This document shows positions 1 through 8,030 of a DNA stretch of 64,000 nucleotides, in pieces. Within the stretch, counting starts at the first letter, position 1, and the number at the start of each line of letters is the position of its first letter. The translations under genes were made by a program, and so were the position numbers. The notes beneath the pieces were generated by a model. It saw nothing but the letters and a program-made list of their open reading frames with translations, ran no database searches and was not told where the DNA came from. This stretch comes from an uncultured Ruthenibacterium sp. (GTDB taxonomy: Bacteria; Bacillota; Clostridia; Oscillospirales; Ruminococcaceae). The DNA lies in the NCBI GenBank assembly GCA_944386555.1, contig CALXBN010000045.1, positions 1 through 64,000 of the forward strand. The letters run 5' to 3'.

Positions 1-66
1 TACAACCACGAGCGCATCCAAAGCAAAACAGGAGTAGCGCCGCTGACGCTGCGCCACTCCTGCTAA
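1..66 (+). CDS. IS3-family transposase OrfB, C-terminal 21 residues
   Basis: An open frame enters at base 1 and stops at TAA 64-66. It reads YNHERIQSKTG followed by VAPLTLRHSC. The YNxxRIQxKxGxxP pattern is the characteristic end of the integrase core (rve/DDE) of IS3-family OrfB proteins, just after the catalytic glutamate. Only the tail is present, so the activity of this copy cannot be assessed. It would catalyse cut-and-circularise transposition of its own element. Confidence 0.7.
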   Translation, partial: YNHERIQSKTGVAPLTLRHSC

Positions 67-127
67 AACTGAATATTCCTACACCCGGGGCTCTTTTTGT
101 GCTGTCTGCACAATCTGGGGCGGTTCA
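1..127 (+). mobile_element. Right end of an IS3-family insertion sequence (partial)
   Basis: The window begins inside the last codons of an IS3-type transposase (1-66). About 40 bases after its stop comes a segment (103-127) ending GGGGCGGTTCA, which resembles the terminal inverted repeat of IS3/IS150-group elements; such ends normally finish in CA. The left part of the element and any target duplication lie outside the window, so intactness cannot be judged. The mutarotase-like gene next to it ends at 160, 33 bases from the inferred IS end, and is not visibly interrupted. Confidence 0.6.
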
Positions 128-159
128 AAAGGCGCCGCACCAAGGGCTTTTTTGCCTGT

Positions 160-1044
160 TTACCGCGCGGGCGGGCTCTGGCGCGGCTCTATGCAAACCA
201 TATATTCCGCCGCCTGCCCCGGGGGAACCGGCAAAATGCACGGCCGGTGTTTGAGCTGGTCATCCCCCTGCTGCTGCGACGGAAGGCCCTGCCAGGGTTC
301 AATGCAGACAAAGTTTCCGCCGTTGGCGGGATTCCACACCACCAGTGTGGGGAAACCGCCGCACGTTACGCGCACGGCCGCGCCGCTTCCCGGAACGTGC
401 AGCTCCACCCAATCAGAGGTGAACCCCTGCAGCACCAGACAGCCCCAGCGCTGAAACAGCTGTACAGACAGCGGCAGCTCCTCCACGCCTTCTCCGAACG
501 CCACGCGCTGTGCAAGCAGGCCCTGCTCCAGCCGCCAGTTCCACAGCAATTCTGGCTTTGCAAATCGAAGGCGGCACTGGTCCAGCCCGCCGCCCAAAGG
601 CTGCAGCGAAAGGCCCAGATGCTCTCCCATAGAGCAATACAGGGTTTCTTCGCCGCAGTTTTCGGCCCGCCGCACAATGGAGATCCCCCTGGGCGTCAGT
701 TTGAACGTGCAGTAAAACGCAAAGGCAAACGGATAACACTGCCTGGTTTGGGCACTGTCGCGCAGGACAAGCACCACTTCGCTTTCCGTGCAGCGCTCCA
801 CTGTAAACGTGCTCTCTTTGGCAAACCCGTGGGGCGGCAATTGATACGATTTACCCTTGTGCGTATATTGGCCTGCGCGCAGCTTCCCCGTGATGGGAAA
901 CAGCGTCGGCGCATGGCCCGGCCAATAGGCGGCGTCTGCCTGCCAGATCCATTCGCTTTTGTCCGCGCGCCGCAGCAGGGAGCACAGTTCTGCGCCCTTC
1001 GGATCGATCTGCGCGCTGAACCAATCGTTCTGCAATTGGATCAT
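160..1044 (-). CDS. Aldose 1-epimerase family protein (LacX-like mutarotase)
   Basis: The 294-residue protein has the galactose-mutarotase-like beta-sandwich pattern: an N-terminal DPKGAEL segment, LFPITGKLR, the PHGFAKE loop with a likely catalytic His, and the C-terminal VVWNPANGGNFVCIEPW segment. Length matches LacX-type members, which interconvert sugar anomers or act on phosphorylated sugars; the substrate cannot be predicted. The start ATG at 1044 follows a GGAGG-type site and lies downstream of a good minus-strand promoter. The gene is monocistronic and ends 33 bases from the IS end. Family assignment is firm, specific function open. Confidence 0.8.
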   Translation of the reverse strand: MIQLQNDWFSAQIDPKGAELCSLLRRADKSEWIWQADAAYWPGHAPTLFPITGKLRAGQYTHKGKSYQLPPHGFAKESTFTVERCTESEVVLVLRDSAQTRQCYPFAFAFYCTFKLTPRGISIVRRAENCGEETLYCSMGEHLGLSLQPLGGGLDQCRLRFAKPELLWNWRLEQGLLAQRVAFGEGVEELPLSVQLFQRWGCLVLQGFTSDWVELHVPGSGAAVRVTCGGFPTLVVWNPANGGNFVCIEPWQGLPSQQQGDDQLKHRPCILPVPPGQAAEYMVCIEPRQSPPAR

Positions 1045-1093
1045 TTCAGTTGATCCCTCCTTGTTTGAAAATCTGCGTTTATATCGTGCCGGT

Positions 1094-1123
1094 ATTGTAG
1101 CACGCCCGCTTTTTTTCTGTCAA
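1094..1123 (-). promoter_or_regulatory. Sigma-A promoter of the mutarotase-like gene
   Basis: On the minus strand TTGACA (1118-1123) is followed after 18 bases by TACAAT (1094-1099), about 50 bases before the start codon at 1044. The rest of the 330-base gap up to the next gene shows only a TATAAT (1297-1302) without a convincing -35, possibly the plus-strand promoter. Confidence 0.55.
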
Positions 1124-1374
1124 TTTGGCACCTTGCACAGAAACTCCTTCCGTTTTTTCCGCACAGATCACAAAAATCGGAAGATTTTGCTAATCCGCTG
1201 TAAGATTCCGCCAGCTTTGCCTGCAGGGCGGATACAAACCTTGCAATCGCGCTATTATTCCGGTAAATCCCGGCACATCTGCAGCCCCCCTCCCGGTATA
1301 ATAAAGCTGCAAAAGGCGGCCCGGGGCCGCCGGAAACGGTTTGACGATGCCATATCACAAAGGAGGAGTTGCTT

Positions 1375-2235
1375 ATGAAAATCGGGTTCATCGGTTTGGG
1401 CCGGATGGGCCGCGGCGTGTGTGACAATCTGATCAAACACGGCCATGACATGGCCGTGTTTGATATCAGCCCCCAGGCGATGGAGCATTTCCGCGGGCGC
1501 GCAGCGCTGTGCGCCGCCCCGACGGAAGTATTTACCCGCAGTGAAGTCACGCTGCTGTCGCTGCCTTCTTCCATCCAGGTCGAGCAGATGTGTGAAGGAT
1601 TCTTCGCCTGCGGGGCCGCGGGCAAATTGGTCATCGATCTGTCCACCAGCTACCCGCTTTCCACCAAAAAGCTGCACGCACGGTTCAAGCAGCTGGGCGG
1701 CGCGCTGCTGGACGCACCGCTGATGGGCAACCCTGAAACGGCGGCCGACGGCACATTGACCGTTACGGTCGGCGGCGACAAGGAAGTATTCGACCGGGCG
1801 GCCCCTGTCTTTGCGGCATTTACCAGCAGCGCTGACTATATTGGCGAGGCCGGCAGCGGCCACCTGGTCAAGCTGGCGTTGAACTTTACCGGGCTGATGT
1901 ATGCCGTCACCTACTCGCAAATGTTCCCCCTGATGGAAAAACTGGGCCTTGACACCCAGAAACTGTTCCAGATCATCTGCGGGCAAAAGACCAATTGCGG
2001 GGTATTCCAATTCTACGGCCAGAAAGTGCGCGACCGGGACTATCGCCTGGATTTCGCGCTGCAGTTCGGCCTCAAGGACCTGGGATATGTCAAGCGCCTG
2101 TACGAGGACCTGAACTGCCCTGCCTTCGCACTGGACGGTGCGCTGGACCTACTGCGCACCGGTATGAAGGACGGCCGCGGCGGGCATGATTTTTCCGAGG
2201 CCGCCGCCGTTATGCGGGACTATTTGGGGCTTTGA
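1375..2235 (+). CDS. NAD(P)-dependent beta-hydroxyacid dehydrogenase (HIBADH/GarR-like)
   Basis: The 286-residue protein opens with a Rossmann motif, MKIGFIGLGRMGRG, and contains the family segment GALLDAPLMGNPETAADGT and a GSGHLVKLALN motif near residue 160 that carries the conserved catalytic Lys. This is the layout of 3-hydroxyisobutyrate, tartronate-semialdehyde and 6-phosphogluconate-like dehydrogenases, which oxidise 2- or 3-hydroxyacids with NAD(P). ATG 1375 was chosen because AAAGGAGGAG lies 6-8 bases before it; an upstream in-frame TTG is not needed. Only 43 bases separate it from the sugar-binding lipoprotein, so the two are probably one operon and the enzyme may act on a catabolite of the imported sugar. 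Confidence 0.8.
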   Translation: MKIGFIGLGRMGRGVCDNLIKHGHDMAVFDISPQAMEHFRGRAALCAAPTEVFTRSEVTLLSLPSSIQVEQMCEGFFACGAAGKLVIDLSTSYPLSTKKLHARFKQLGGALLDAPLMGNPETAADGTLTVTVGGDKEVFDRAAPVFAAFTSSADYIGEAGSGHLVKLALNFTGLMYAVTYSQMFPLMEKLGLDTQKLFQIICGQKTNCGVFQFYGQKVRDRDYRLDFALQFGLKDLGYVKRLYEDLNCPAFALDGALDLLRTGMKDGRGGHDFSEAAAVMRDYLGL

Positions 2236-2278
2236 ACGCAACCTGGCCATTGCAGGCCATATAAAAGGAGGGGTTTCC

Positions 2279-3667
2279 GTGACTCGACTGAAACGTTTGA
2301 CCGCATTGCTTCTGGCTGCAGTGATGCTTCTCACCTGCACATCCTGCAGTGATGCAAGCCCCGGCAGCGGCACCGCCGCCGGGGAAACGGCCGCCGACCG
2401 GCTGGCCCAGCAGACAGAGCTGAACGTGATGCTGGTGGCCGGCAATTTCGGCGAATCCATGCAGAATATCTATTCCGATTACGAGGAGGAGTTCGGCGTT
2501 CAGATCAACTACACCGTACTGGGCGTAGATACCTACTTTCAGAAAATGCTGGTGGAAATGTCCTCCGGCTCAGACGCCTACGACGTCATCTATCTGATGA
2601 GCCCGCAGTTCATCCAGTACGCCTCCAACGGATGGCTGTACCCGCTGGATGATTTTATCGCCGACAAAACCATCACCGACGACGCGCTGCTGGATCTGAA
2701 CGGGCTGATGGAATCCTCGGTGGAAGCGCAGCGGTATGACGGCAAGCTGTATGGCATCCCCGTATGTTCGCTGACCACTCTGCTGTATTACCGCAAGGAC
2801 CTGTTCGAAGCCGCCGGCCTGGACCCTGAGCGCCCGCCCGAGACCTGGGAAGAGCTGCGCGAATACGCCCAGCTGCTGCACAAGGACGGCATTGCCGGGA
2901 TCGGCATGCGCGGCGCCCGCAGCGCCGGCGGTTCGGAGGGACTGATTTGGGAATGGCCCATGGTGATGTACGCAATGGGCGGAGATTTTGTGGCCGATTT
3001 CCCCACGGACATGACGCCCACGCTGAACACGCCGGAAGTCATTGAATCCGTGGATTATTACGCCGATCTGCTGCAGAATTATTCCATCAAAGGCGCTACG
3101 ACCTGCAATTATGAAGACATTACCGTCGCCGTCCAGCAGGGGGACCTGGCCATGTGGATCGACGGCGCCGCCATGGTGAAAAATTACATTGATCCTGAAA
3201 ATTCCGAAACGCGTGAAGAAGACGTGGGCTTTGCCGCAGTGCCGGCCGGCCCCGCCGGCCGCAAGGCGCCGCTGAACGTGCATTCGCTGCACATTCCCGC
3301 CAACGCCAAAAACAAAGAGCGCGCCTGGCATTTCATCCAGTGGGCCAACTCCGAGGAAACCCTGGTGCGCCTGGGCACCGAAGGGAACCTGGTCACCGTT
3401 GCACGCAGCTCCGTGTACGACGACCCGACCTTCATTTCCCAGAACAACATCGGGGACGGTGCATGGCTGCAGGCCATGAACGACAGCCTGGCCAACTACG
3501 CCATGCCGCAGTACCGCCCGCTGAACGCAGAGTGGCCGGAGGTCGCCGACATTGTCAGCGGATATATCTCCGATGTGTTCACCGGGGCCATCACTTCCCA
3601 GGAGGCCATGGAAATGGCCAACGAAGAGGTGGCCCAGGTATACCGGGACGCCGGCTATATCTCATAA
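2279..3667 (+). CDS. Sugar ABC transporter substrate-binding lipoprotein
   Basis: The 462-residue protein starts at GTG 2279 behind AAAAGGAGGGG. A basic n-region and hydrophobic stretch lead to the lipobox LTCTSC, so the mature protein is lipid-anchored on the outer face of the membrane. The body is an extracellular solute-binding protein of family 1 (maltose/multiple-sugar type): YDVIYLMSPQF, YGIPVCSLTTLLYYRKDLFEAAGL, ETWEELREYA, then the C-terminal HFIQWANSEE segment. It should deliver a sugar or oligosaccharide to an importer, yet no permease follows. The nearest sugar permeases are at 10249-12051 and may be its partners, but this is inference. A bidirectional terminator follows. Confidence 0.88.
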   Translation: MTRLKRLTALLLAAVMLLTCTSCSDASPGSGTAAGETAADRLAQQTELNVMLVAGNFGESMQNIYSDYEEEFGVQINYTVLGVDTYFQKMLVEMSSGSDAYDVIYLMSPQFIQYASNGWLYPLDDFIADKTITDDALLDLNGLMESSVEAQRYDGKLYGIPVCSLTTLLYYRKDLFEAAGLDPERPPETWEELREYAQLLHKDGIAGIGMRGARSAGGSEGLIWEWPMVMYAMGGDFVADFPTDMTPTLNTPEVIESVDYYADLLQNYSIKGATTCNYEDITVAVQQGDLAMWIDGAAMVKNYIDPENSETREEDVGFAAVPAGPAGRKAPLNVHSLHIPANAKNKERAWHFIQWANSEETLVRLGTEGNLVTVARSSVYDDPTFISQNNIGDGAWLQAMNDSLANYAMPQYRPLNAEWPEVADIVSGYISDVFTGAITSQEAMEMANEEVAQVYRDAGYIS

Positions 3668-3708
3668 GTGATCGGATATTTTCCGGCCGGCTCTCCCAAA
3701 AGCGCAGA

Positions 3709-3735
3709 AAAGCCCTCCGCAAGGAGGGCTTTTGC
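3709..3735. terminator. Bidirectional intrinsic terminator
   Basis: A ten-pair stem AAAGCCCTCC / GGAGGGCTTT with a GCAA loop is flanked by T and A runs on both sides. It sits between the convergent binding-protein gene (ends 3667) and the carboxymuconolactone-decarboxylase gene (ends 3750). Confidence 0.85.
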
Positions 3736-3749
3736 ATTGTGCCGGGCGT

Positions 3750-4445
3750 TCAGCCGGCGGCCTCGGCGATGCAGCGCAGGGCATTCAGGCTGCGGGGATA
3801 GCCGATATAAGGCAGGCACTGGCTGACCACTTTTGTGAGGAAAGCGGCGTCATTTCCCAGGTTCATATTGCCTTTGGCGTGGCTGGTCAGCTGGGGTTCG
3901 CAGCCGCCCTGGGCCATCAGGAAGCAGAAGGTGATCATCTCCCGCTGGGCCAGCGTCAGGCCGGTGCGGGTGTAATAGTCGCCGAAGCAGTTGGCCGCCA
4001 GCCAGCGGTTTACATGGCCGTTCTTCCAGGCATCCTGCATCCGGGGGCCAAAAATTTCAGCCTGGGCCGCGGCGCCTTTTTCCAGGCGGTTTTCCATGGT
4101 GGTGGTCTCCTGGCCGGGCAGGGGCAGGGCCACGCCCCGCTGCTGCAGAATCTCGTTCAGTGCGTCCAGGAAAGCCAGCGCCCGGCCCAGGCCCAGGTAG
4201 TCCACCGCCTGGTAGGCGCACTCCTTGGCCATCACCGGCGTCAGGCCCTCGTCCAAGGCCCGGGGCAGCACTTTGCGAAAGGTGTCCAGCCCCTGGCAGC
4301 CCATCAGCGCCGCCGCAACGGCCAGCCAGCGGGTGGGCCCGTCCAGCTGCTGGCCGGGCTCGTTCACTACTTCTTCAAAAGTAAAATGTTCCATGCGCCG
4401 GGCAAACTCCGGGTCCGTGCGGCGATAGTTGGTCATGTCATCCAT
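3750..4445 (-). CDS. Carboxymuconolactone decarboxylase family protein
   Basis: The 231-residue protein has two CMD/AhpD-like helical segments: one around residues 60-105 (LTPVMAKECAYQAVDYLG) and one near 165-200 (LTLAQREMITFCFLMAQGG, then QLTSHAKGNMNLGND). Members act as lactone decarboxylases or, when they have a CxxC pair, as alkylhydroperoxidases; this one lacks an obvious CxxC, so peroxidase activity is doubtful. It is the last gene of a cupin-AKR-CMD set read from the promoter at 6062-6090, a combination common in Firmicutes and thought to handle reactive carbonyl or quinone compounds. Exact role unknown. Confidence 0.8.
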   Translation of the reverse strand: MDDMTNYRRTDPEFARRMEHFTFEEVVNEPGQQLDGPTRWLAVAAALMGCQGLDTFRKVLPRALDEGLTPVMAKECAYQAVDYLGLGRALAFLDALNEILQQRGVALPLPGQETTTMENRLEKGAAAQAEIFGPRMQDAWKNGHVNRWLAANCFGDYYTRTGLTLAQREMITFCFLMAQGGCEPQLTSHAKGNMNLGNDAAFLTKVVSQCLPYIGYPRSLNALRCIAEAAG

Positions 4446-4535
4446 AAAGCAAAACCTCCCTGCCCGGCGGCTTCACCGGCAGGCCGGCGGGCCGATCCAA
4501 CGGCAGTTTCATATTTTTTACATGCGCGGCCGGCT

Positions 4536-5546
4536 TCACCGCCGGATGTCCGCAAGGGCCGGCGGGTTCTGGGCCATTACGCCCACCAGCTTGTGGGGCA
4601 CATAGGGCTCCTCCAGCCAGGCGCATTCCTCCTGCGTCAGGGCCAGGTCCACGGCCCTGGCGGCGCCCTCGATGTGGTGCATTTTGGTGGCGCCCACCAC
4701 CGGGGCGTCCACCTTCGTCAACAGCCATGCCAGGCTGATTTCCGTCATGGTCACGCCGCGCTTTTCGGCCAGCCGGGCCACCCTGTCGATGATCTCCCCG
4801 TCCTGGGCGGCGGTGGCGTCGTACTTGAACCTGGCATAGCTGTCCTCCTCCAGGCGTTTGGAGCTTTCGCCTGGATGCTTGGACAGCCGGCCGCCGGCCA
4901 GGGCGCTGTAGGGCGTCATGGCGATGTTGTCCTCCGCGCACAGGCGGGCCATCTCCCGCTCCTCCTCCCGGAAGATCAGATTGTAATGGCCCTGCACGGA
5001 GACAAACTGCGCCAACCCCTCCTGCCCGGCCAGCGCGTTGGCCTTGGCCAGCTGGTAAGCAAAGCAGTTTGAGATGCCGATGTACCGCACCTTGCCCGCC
5101 TGCACGGCGTCGTTCAGCCCCAGCAGGATATCCTCCAGGGGGGTTCGGTAGTCCCACATGTGGTAGATATATAAATCCACATAGTCCATACCCAGGTTAT
5201 GCAGGCTGGCGTCGATCATATTTTGCACATGCTGGCGGCCGGAGATGCCGGCGGCGATCTCCTCATCCGTGCGGGGCAGGAATTTGGTGGCGACGACCAC
5301 ATCTTCCCGGCGGGCAAAATCCCGCAGGGCCCGGCCCAGGAACCGCTCACTGGTGCCGCTTTGGTAGGCGATGGCGGTATCGAAGAAGTTGACGCCCAGC
5401 TCCAGCCCCCGGCGGATGATCTGCCGGCTGTGTTCCTCATCCAGCGTCCAGCTGTGCTGGCCGTGGGCCGCGTCGCCAAAACCCATGCAGCCCATACAGA
5501 TGCGGCTGACAGTCAGCCGGGAATTGCCCAGCTTGCTATACTGCAT
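4536..5546 (-). CDS. Aldo/keto reductase
   Basis: The 336-residue TIM-barrel protein shows the AKR signatures in order: SRICMGCMGFGD at the N terminus, NFFDTAIAYQSG with catalytic Asp and Tyr, the Lys in VVATKFLPR, YVDLYIYHMWD with the His, and VRYIGISNC. It would reduce aldehydes or ketones with NADPH in the cytosol. ATG 5546 is preceded by AAGGAGGGC. It lies 13 bases after the cupin gene and 90 bases before the CMD gene in one operon. Substrate not predictable. Confidence 0.9.
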   Translation of the reverse strand: MQYSKLGNSRLTVSRICMGCMGFGDAAHGQHSWTLDEEHSRQIIRRGLELGVNFFDTAIAYQSGTSERFLGRALRDFARREDVVVATKFLPRTDEEIAAGISGRQHVQNMIDASLHNLGMDYVDLYIYHMWDYRTPLEDILLGLNDAVQAGKVRYIGISNCFAYQLAKANALAGQEGLAQFVSVQGHYNLIFREEEREMARLCAEDNIAMTPYSALAGGRLSKHPGESSKRLEEDSYARFKYDATAAQDGEIIDRVARLAEKRGVTMTEISLAWLLTKVDAPVVGATKMHHIEGAARAVDLALTQEECAWLEEPYVPHKLVGVMAQNPPALADIRR

Positions 5547-5559
5547 CCCCGTGCCCTCC

Positions 5560-5997
5560 TTACTCCAGCGCTCCGTAGGCGGCGTCATCCACCGGCTCCA
5601 GCCACTCGTTGGCCGTTTCGGTGCCGGGCACCGCAAAGGCGATGTGGGCAAACCAGCTGTCCTTCTTGGCGCCGTGCCAGTGTTTGACATTGGCGGGAAT
5701 GGTGATGACCATGCCCGGTTCCAGGCTGACGGGGGCCTTGCCCTCCTCCTGATACCAGCCCTCGCCGGCGGTACAGATCAGGATCTGTCCGCCGCCGGTT
5801 TTCGCCCGATGGATGTGCCAGTTGTTGCGGCAGCCGGGCTCAAACGTGACGTTGGACAGGGCCAGCGGGCACTGCCCGGGCTGGGTGAGCGGGTTCAAGT
5901 AAGACGTGCCGATGAAATACCGGGCGAAAGCCGCGTTCTCCTGTCCCTGTCCAAAAACATTGACGCGGTTGAATTCTGTTTGATCGGTGATGCGCAT
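5560..5997 (-). CDS. Cupin domain protein
   Basis: This 145-residue single-domain cupin carries both metal-binding motifs: GCRNNWHIHRAKTGGGQILI followed by G(x)W (two His and a basic spacer), and PGMVITIPANVKHWHGA. It matches the small cupins that travel with carboxymuconolactone-decarboxylase and aldo-keto reductase genes. ATG 5997 is used with an AAAGGA site; the longer frame upstream runs into the promoter. It is the first gene of the three-gene minus-strand operon. Confidence 0.85.
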   Translation of the reverse strand: MRITDQTEFNRVNVFGQGQENAAFARYFIGTSYLNPLTQPGQCPLALSNVTFEPGCRNNWHIHRAKTGGGQILICTAGEGWYQEEGKAPVSLEPGMVITIPANVKHWHGAKKDSWFAHIAFAVPGTETANEWLEPVDDAAYGALE

Positions 5998-6061
5998 GGC
6001 AAGCCATCCTTTCTGCACAAATGTAAACGGCCGGCCCCGCAAGGGGGCTCCGTCCTTTATC

Positions 6062-6090
6062 AGTATACTGTTCCACATCATTTATTTCAA
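6062..6090 (-). promoter_or_regulatory. Promoter of the cupin-AKR-CMD operon
   Basis: The minus strand has TTGAAA (6085-6090), a 17-base spacer and TATACT (6062-6067), 65 bases before the cupin start. A short palindrome ATACGTAT lies just upstream at about 6091-6098 and could bind a regulator. Confidence 0.7.
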
Positions 6091-6138
6091 ATACGTATAT
6101 GTAATTCCATATCATAGTTTTTTCCTATGCAAAACCGG

Positions 6139-6167
6139 TGGACAAACCCGATCCGGCGGCGTACAAT
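6139..6167 (+). promoter_or_regulatory. Promoter of the flavodoxin gene
   Basis: TGGACA (6139-6144), 17 bases, TACAAT (6162-6167), ending 28 bases before the start codon. It is divergent from and only about 50 bases away from the cupin operon promoter, so the two units may share a regulator. Confidence 0.65.
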
Positions 6168-6195
6168 AGCACCAAAGGCACAAGGAGGTATGTGC

Positions 6196-6660
6196 ATGAA
6201 GGCAGTTGTCTTATATTTCAGCCATGGCGGCAATACACGCGCCGCCGCCCGGCGCATCGCCGATATCGTCGGCGCGCGCCAGTTCGAAGCCGTTCCGGCC
6301 CAGGCTTATCCCGCTGATTACAAACAGCTGGTGGCCCGGGTGCTGGCGCAGGTGAAGGCCGGCGAACATCCGCCCCTGATTCAGATGCCCGACCTGGCGG
6401 ACTGCGACGTTCTCTTTGCCGGCAGCCCCAACTGGTGCGGCGCCATTGCCCCGCCCCTGGCCACCGCCCTGTCCGGGGCCGACCTTTCCGGAAAAACCGT
6501 GGCGCCTTTCTTTACCCATGGGGGCGGCGGCACCGGCAACATGCTGCAGAGCCTGCAGGCCGTGTGCCCTGGCGCCCGGATCCTGCCGGCCCTTTCGCTG
6601 AAAGGCAGCGGCACCGACGGAGAAGTGACGGCCTGGCTGCAGGAGCTGGGCCTGCAGTAA
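6196..6660 (+). CDS. Flavodoxin-like FMN protein
   Basis: The 154-residue protein starts MKAVVLYFSHGGNTRAAARR, a flavodoxin phosphate-binding loop (S-x-G-N-T-R), and continues with LFAGSPNWCGAIAPPL and PFFTHGGGGTGNML, which form the two FMN-flanking loops. It would carry electrons or act as a small FMN-dependent quinone or nitro reductase. ATG 6196 is preferred over ATG 6190 because AAGGAGG ends at 6188, giving a 7-base gap. It diverges from the cupin/AKR operon, fitting a shared redox role. Confidence 0.85.
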   Translation: MKAVVLYFSHGGNTRAAARRIADIVGARQFEAVPAQAYPADYKQLVARVLAQVKAGEHPPLIQMPDLADCDVLFAGSPNWCGAIAPPLATALSGADLSGKTVAPFFTHGGGGTGNMLQSLQAVCPGARILPALSLKGSGTDGEVTAWLQELGLQ

Positions 6661-6720
6661 ACCTTCCGCTGCGAGCGCAGGCCTTTCCCCTGCACGGGGG
6701 CTGCCGCCGGTGCAGGCAGC

Positions 6721-6755
6721 AAAGCGGCCCGGGGCATTCCCCGGGCCGCTTTGCG
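6721..6755 (+). terminator. Hairpin terminator after the flavodoxin gene
   Basis: A perfect 14-pair stem beginning AAAGCGGCCCGGGG with a CATT loop and a short T tract (TTTG). The T run is short, so termination may be partial. Nothing else was seen between 6661 and 6907. Confidence 0.6.
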
Positions 6756-6907
6756 CATGACTTTCCGGAAAGCAGCGTCCGTGCACGGAACAGTGTACTT
6801 TCCGGCCGCGGCGGGGCCCCGGGGCAAGGGCAGGCCGGCACCTGCCGGGCCCGAAAGCACAGCCGGCGGCGCCGCGTGCAAAGCAGGCGGCATCGTGCCC
6901 CGCCCGC

Positions 6908-7132
6908 CTATGCACGGCTGTCCGGCCCGGCGTCCGGGAACACGAAAAGCACCTCGATGGGCGCCCCCACCACCCGGGAGATATCCACCGCCAGTTTCAA
7001 AGAGGGGTTGTACTGGGCCTTTTCCAGGCGCATGATCGTCTCTCGCCGCACTCCCACTTGCTGGGCCAGCTGTTCCTGGGTCAGTCCTTTCAGCAGCCGG
7101 AATGTGCGCAAATTGCATACAAATTCTCCCAC
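6908..7132 (-). CDS. XRE-family transcriptional regulator
   Basis: The 74-residue protein is a bare Cro/C1-type [21 protein letters not shown] is helix 2, [18 protein letters not shown] is the recognition region, and [14 protein letters not shown] closes the fold. The start is a GTG at 7132, four bases after the DUF3796 stop. Small stand-alone XRE proteins of this type are usually paired with a membrane protein and repress their own operon; the palindrome at 7839-7871 is the likely operator. Confidence 0.88.
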   Translation of the reverse strand: MGEFVCNLRTFRLLKGLTQEQLAQQVGVRRETIMRLEKAQYNPSLKLAVDISRVVGAPIEVLFVFPDAGPDSRA

Positions 7133-7135
7133 AGC

Positions 7136-7819
7136 TCACACCCCGCCGCCTTCATCATCCTCTGCGGGCAGGGCGTCATCGTGGTCGTACCGGTACAGCA
7201 GGTATTCCTGCAGGAAAATCACCAGGCCCAGCGTCAGGGACAGCACGCACAGCAGGGCGATCAGCGTATATTCCAGGTTGCCCCCCAGCGCGCCGCGCCC
7301 CAGCACGGCCACCGTCACCAGCAGGATGCCGAACCCCGTCCGGTAAGCCGCCAGCTGGGCACGGCGTGCGTTTTCCCGAAACCGTTCATCCATGAAGGTA
7401 CCGGACATTTTGCCCTCGAAGAAGAAGCCGAAAAAGCCAAAAAACAGGAAAAAGCAAAAAGGGAATACCTCGCCGGCCTGCGCATACGTCCAGAAGCCGC
7501 CCAGGCCCAGAAACCCCAGCAGGCCCAGAAACCCCAGCCTGGGCGAGAGCGTGCGCGTGCGCCCGGCAGCCGCAGCGCGCCGGTTGCGGCGCAGCAGCTG
7601 CCAGAAAGCCGAACCTGCCACCCACAGCACATATGCCGCCAGCAGCGGGATGGCGATGAGCATGGGCAGGTCCTGCCAGCGGAAAACATAGGCGGAAAAA
7701 TCCATGGGCGCCACCAGACGGCTGTCGTTGAACAATACGGAATAAATGGTGGCCCCGGCAGCCAGCACCGCACAGGCGGCGCCCAGCACCAGCTTGCAGC
7801 GCAGGGAATGAACTCGCAT
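7136..7819 (-). CDS. DUF3796-like membrane protein
   Basis: The 227-residue protein has five or so membrane spans: residues 10-30, about 50-75, two in the 95-145 area and two in the last third. It contains the tandem LGFLGLLGFLGLGG segment typical of DUF3796, followed by a very Phe-rich helix. Function is unknown; such proteins are co-transcribed with small XRE regulators, as here. ATG 7819 follows TTGGAGGC. It may be a membrane-stress sensor or immunity factor, but this is conjecture. Confidence 0.7.
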   Translation of the reverse strand: MRVHSLRCKLVLGAACAVLAAGATIYSVLFNDSRLVAPMDFSAYVFRWQDLPMLIAIPLLAAYVLWVAGSAFWQLLRRNRRAAAAGRTRTLSPRLGFLGLLGFLGLGGFWTYAQAGEVFPFCFFLFFGFFGFFFEGKMSGTFMDERFRENARRAQLAAYRTGFGILLVTVAVLGRGALGGNLEYTLIALLCVLSLTLGLVIFLQEYLLYRYDHDDALPAEDDEGGGV

Positions 7820-7838
7820 TTGAATGCCTCCAACAAAT

Positions 7839-7892
7839 GATATATTTGTCACATAACGAGATAAATATATCACTTCATCGGACAGCTGTCAA
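7839..7892 (-). promoter_or_regulatory. Promoter and palindromic operator of the DUF3796-XRE operon
   Basis: On the minus strand TTGACA (7887-7892) and TATATT (7864-7869) are 17 bases apart. A 33-base inverted repeat, GATATATTT (7839-7847), 15 bases, AAATATATC (7863-7871), covers the -10 box and start region, the position expected for a repressor. The XRE protein of the operon is the obvious candidate to bind it. Confidence 0.65.
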
Positions 7893-7930
7893 TCCCCTTC
7901 CCGGGGTGGCCCGACGGGAGGCAAAATTTC

Positions 7931-7960
7931 TTGCACAAGGGTATTTGCCTGTGCTATACT
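7931..7960 (+). promoter_or_regulatory. Promoter of the GltD-like gene
   Basis: TTGCAC (7931-7936), 18 bases, TATACT (7955-7960), followed by a leader of about 65 bases before the start codon at 8031. Confidence 0.6.
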
Positions 7961-8030
7961 TAAATTAAATCAGCGCCGGACACCGCTGCAGACAGGCCCC
8001 GATACCGGCCCACAGAAAGGAAGATGCCAG

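Noticed and set aside
160..1044. Truncation of the mutarotase-like gene by the IS element
   Set aside because: The IS end is at about 127 and the protein has a normal length and ending, so the gene seems whole.
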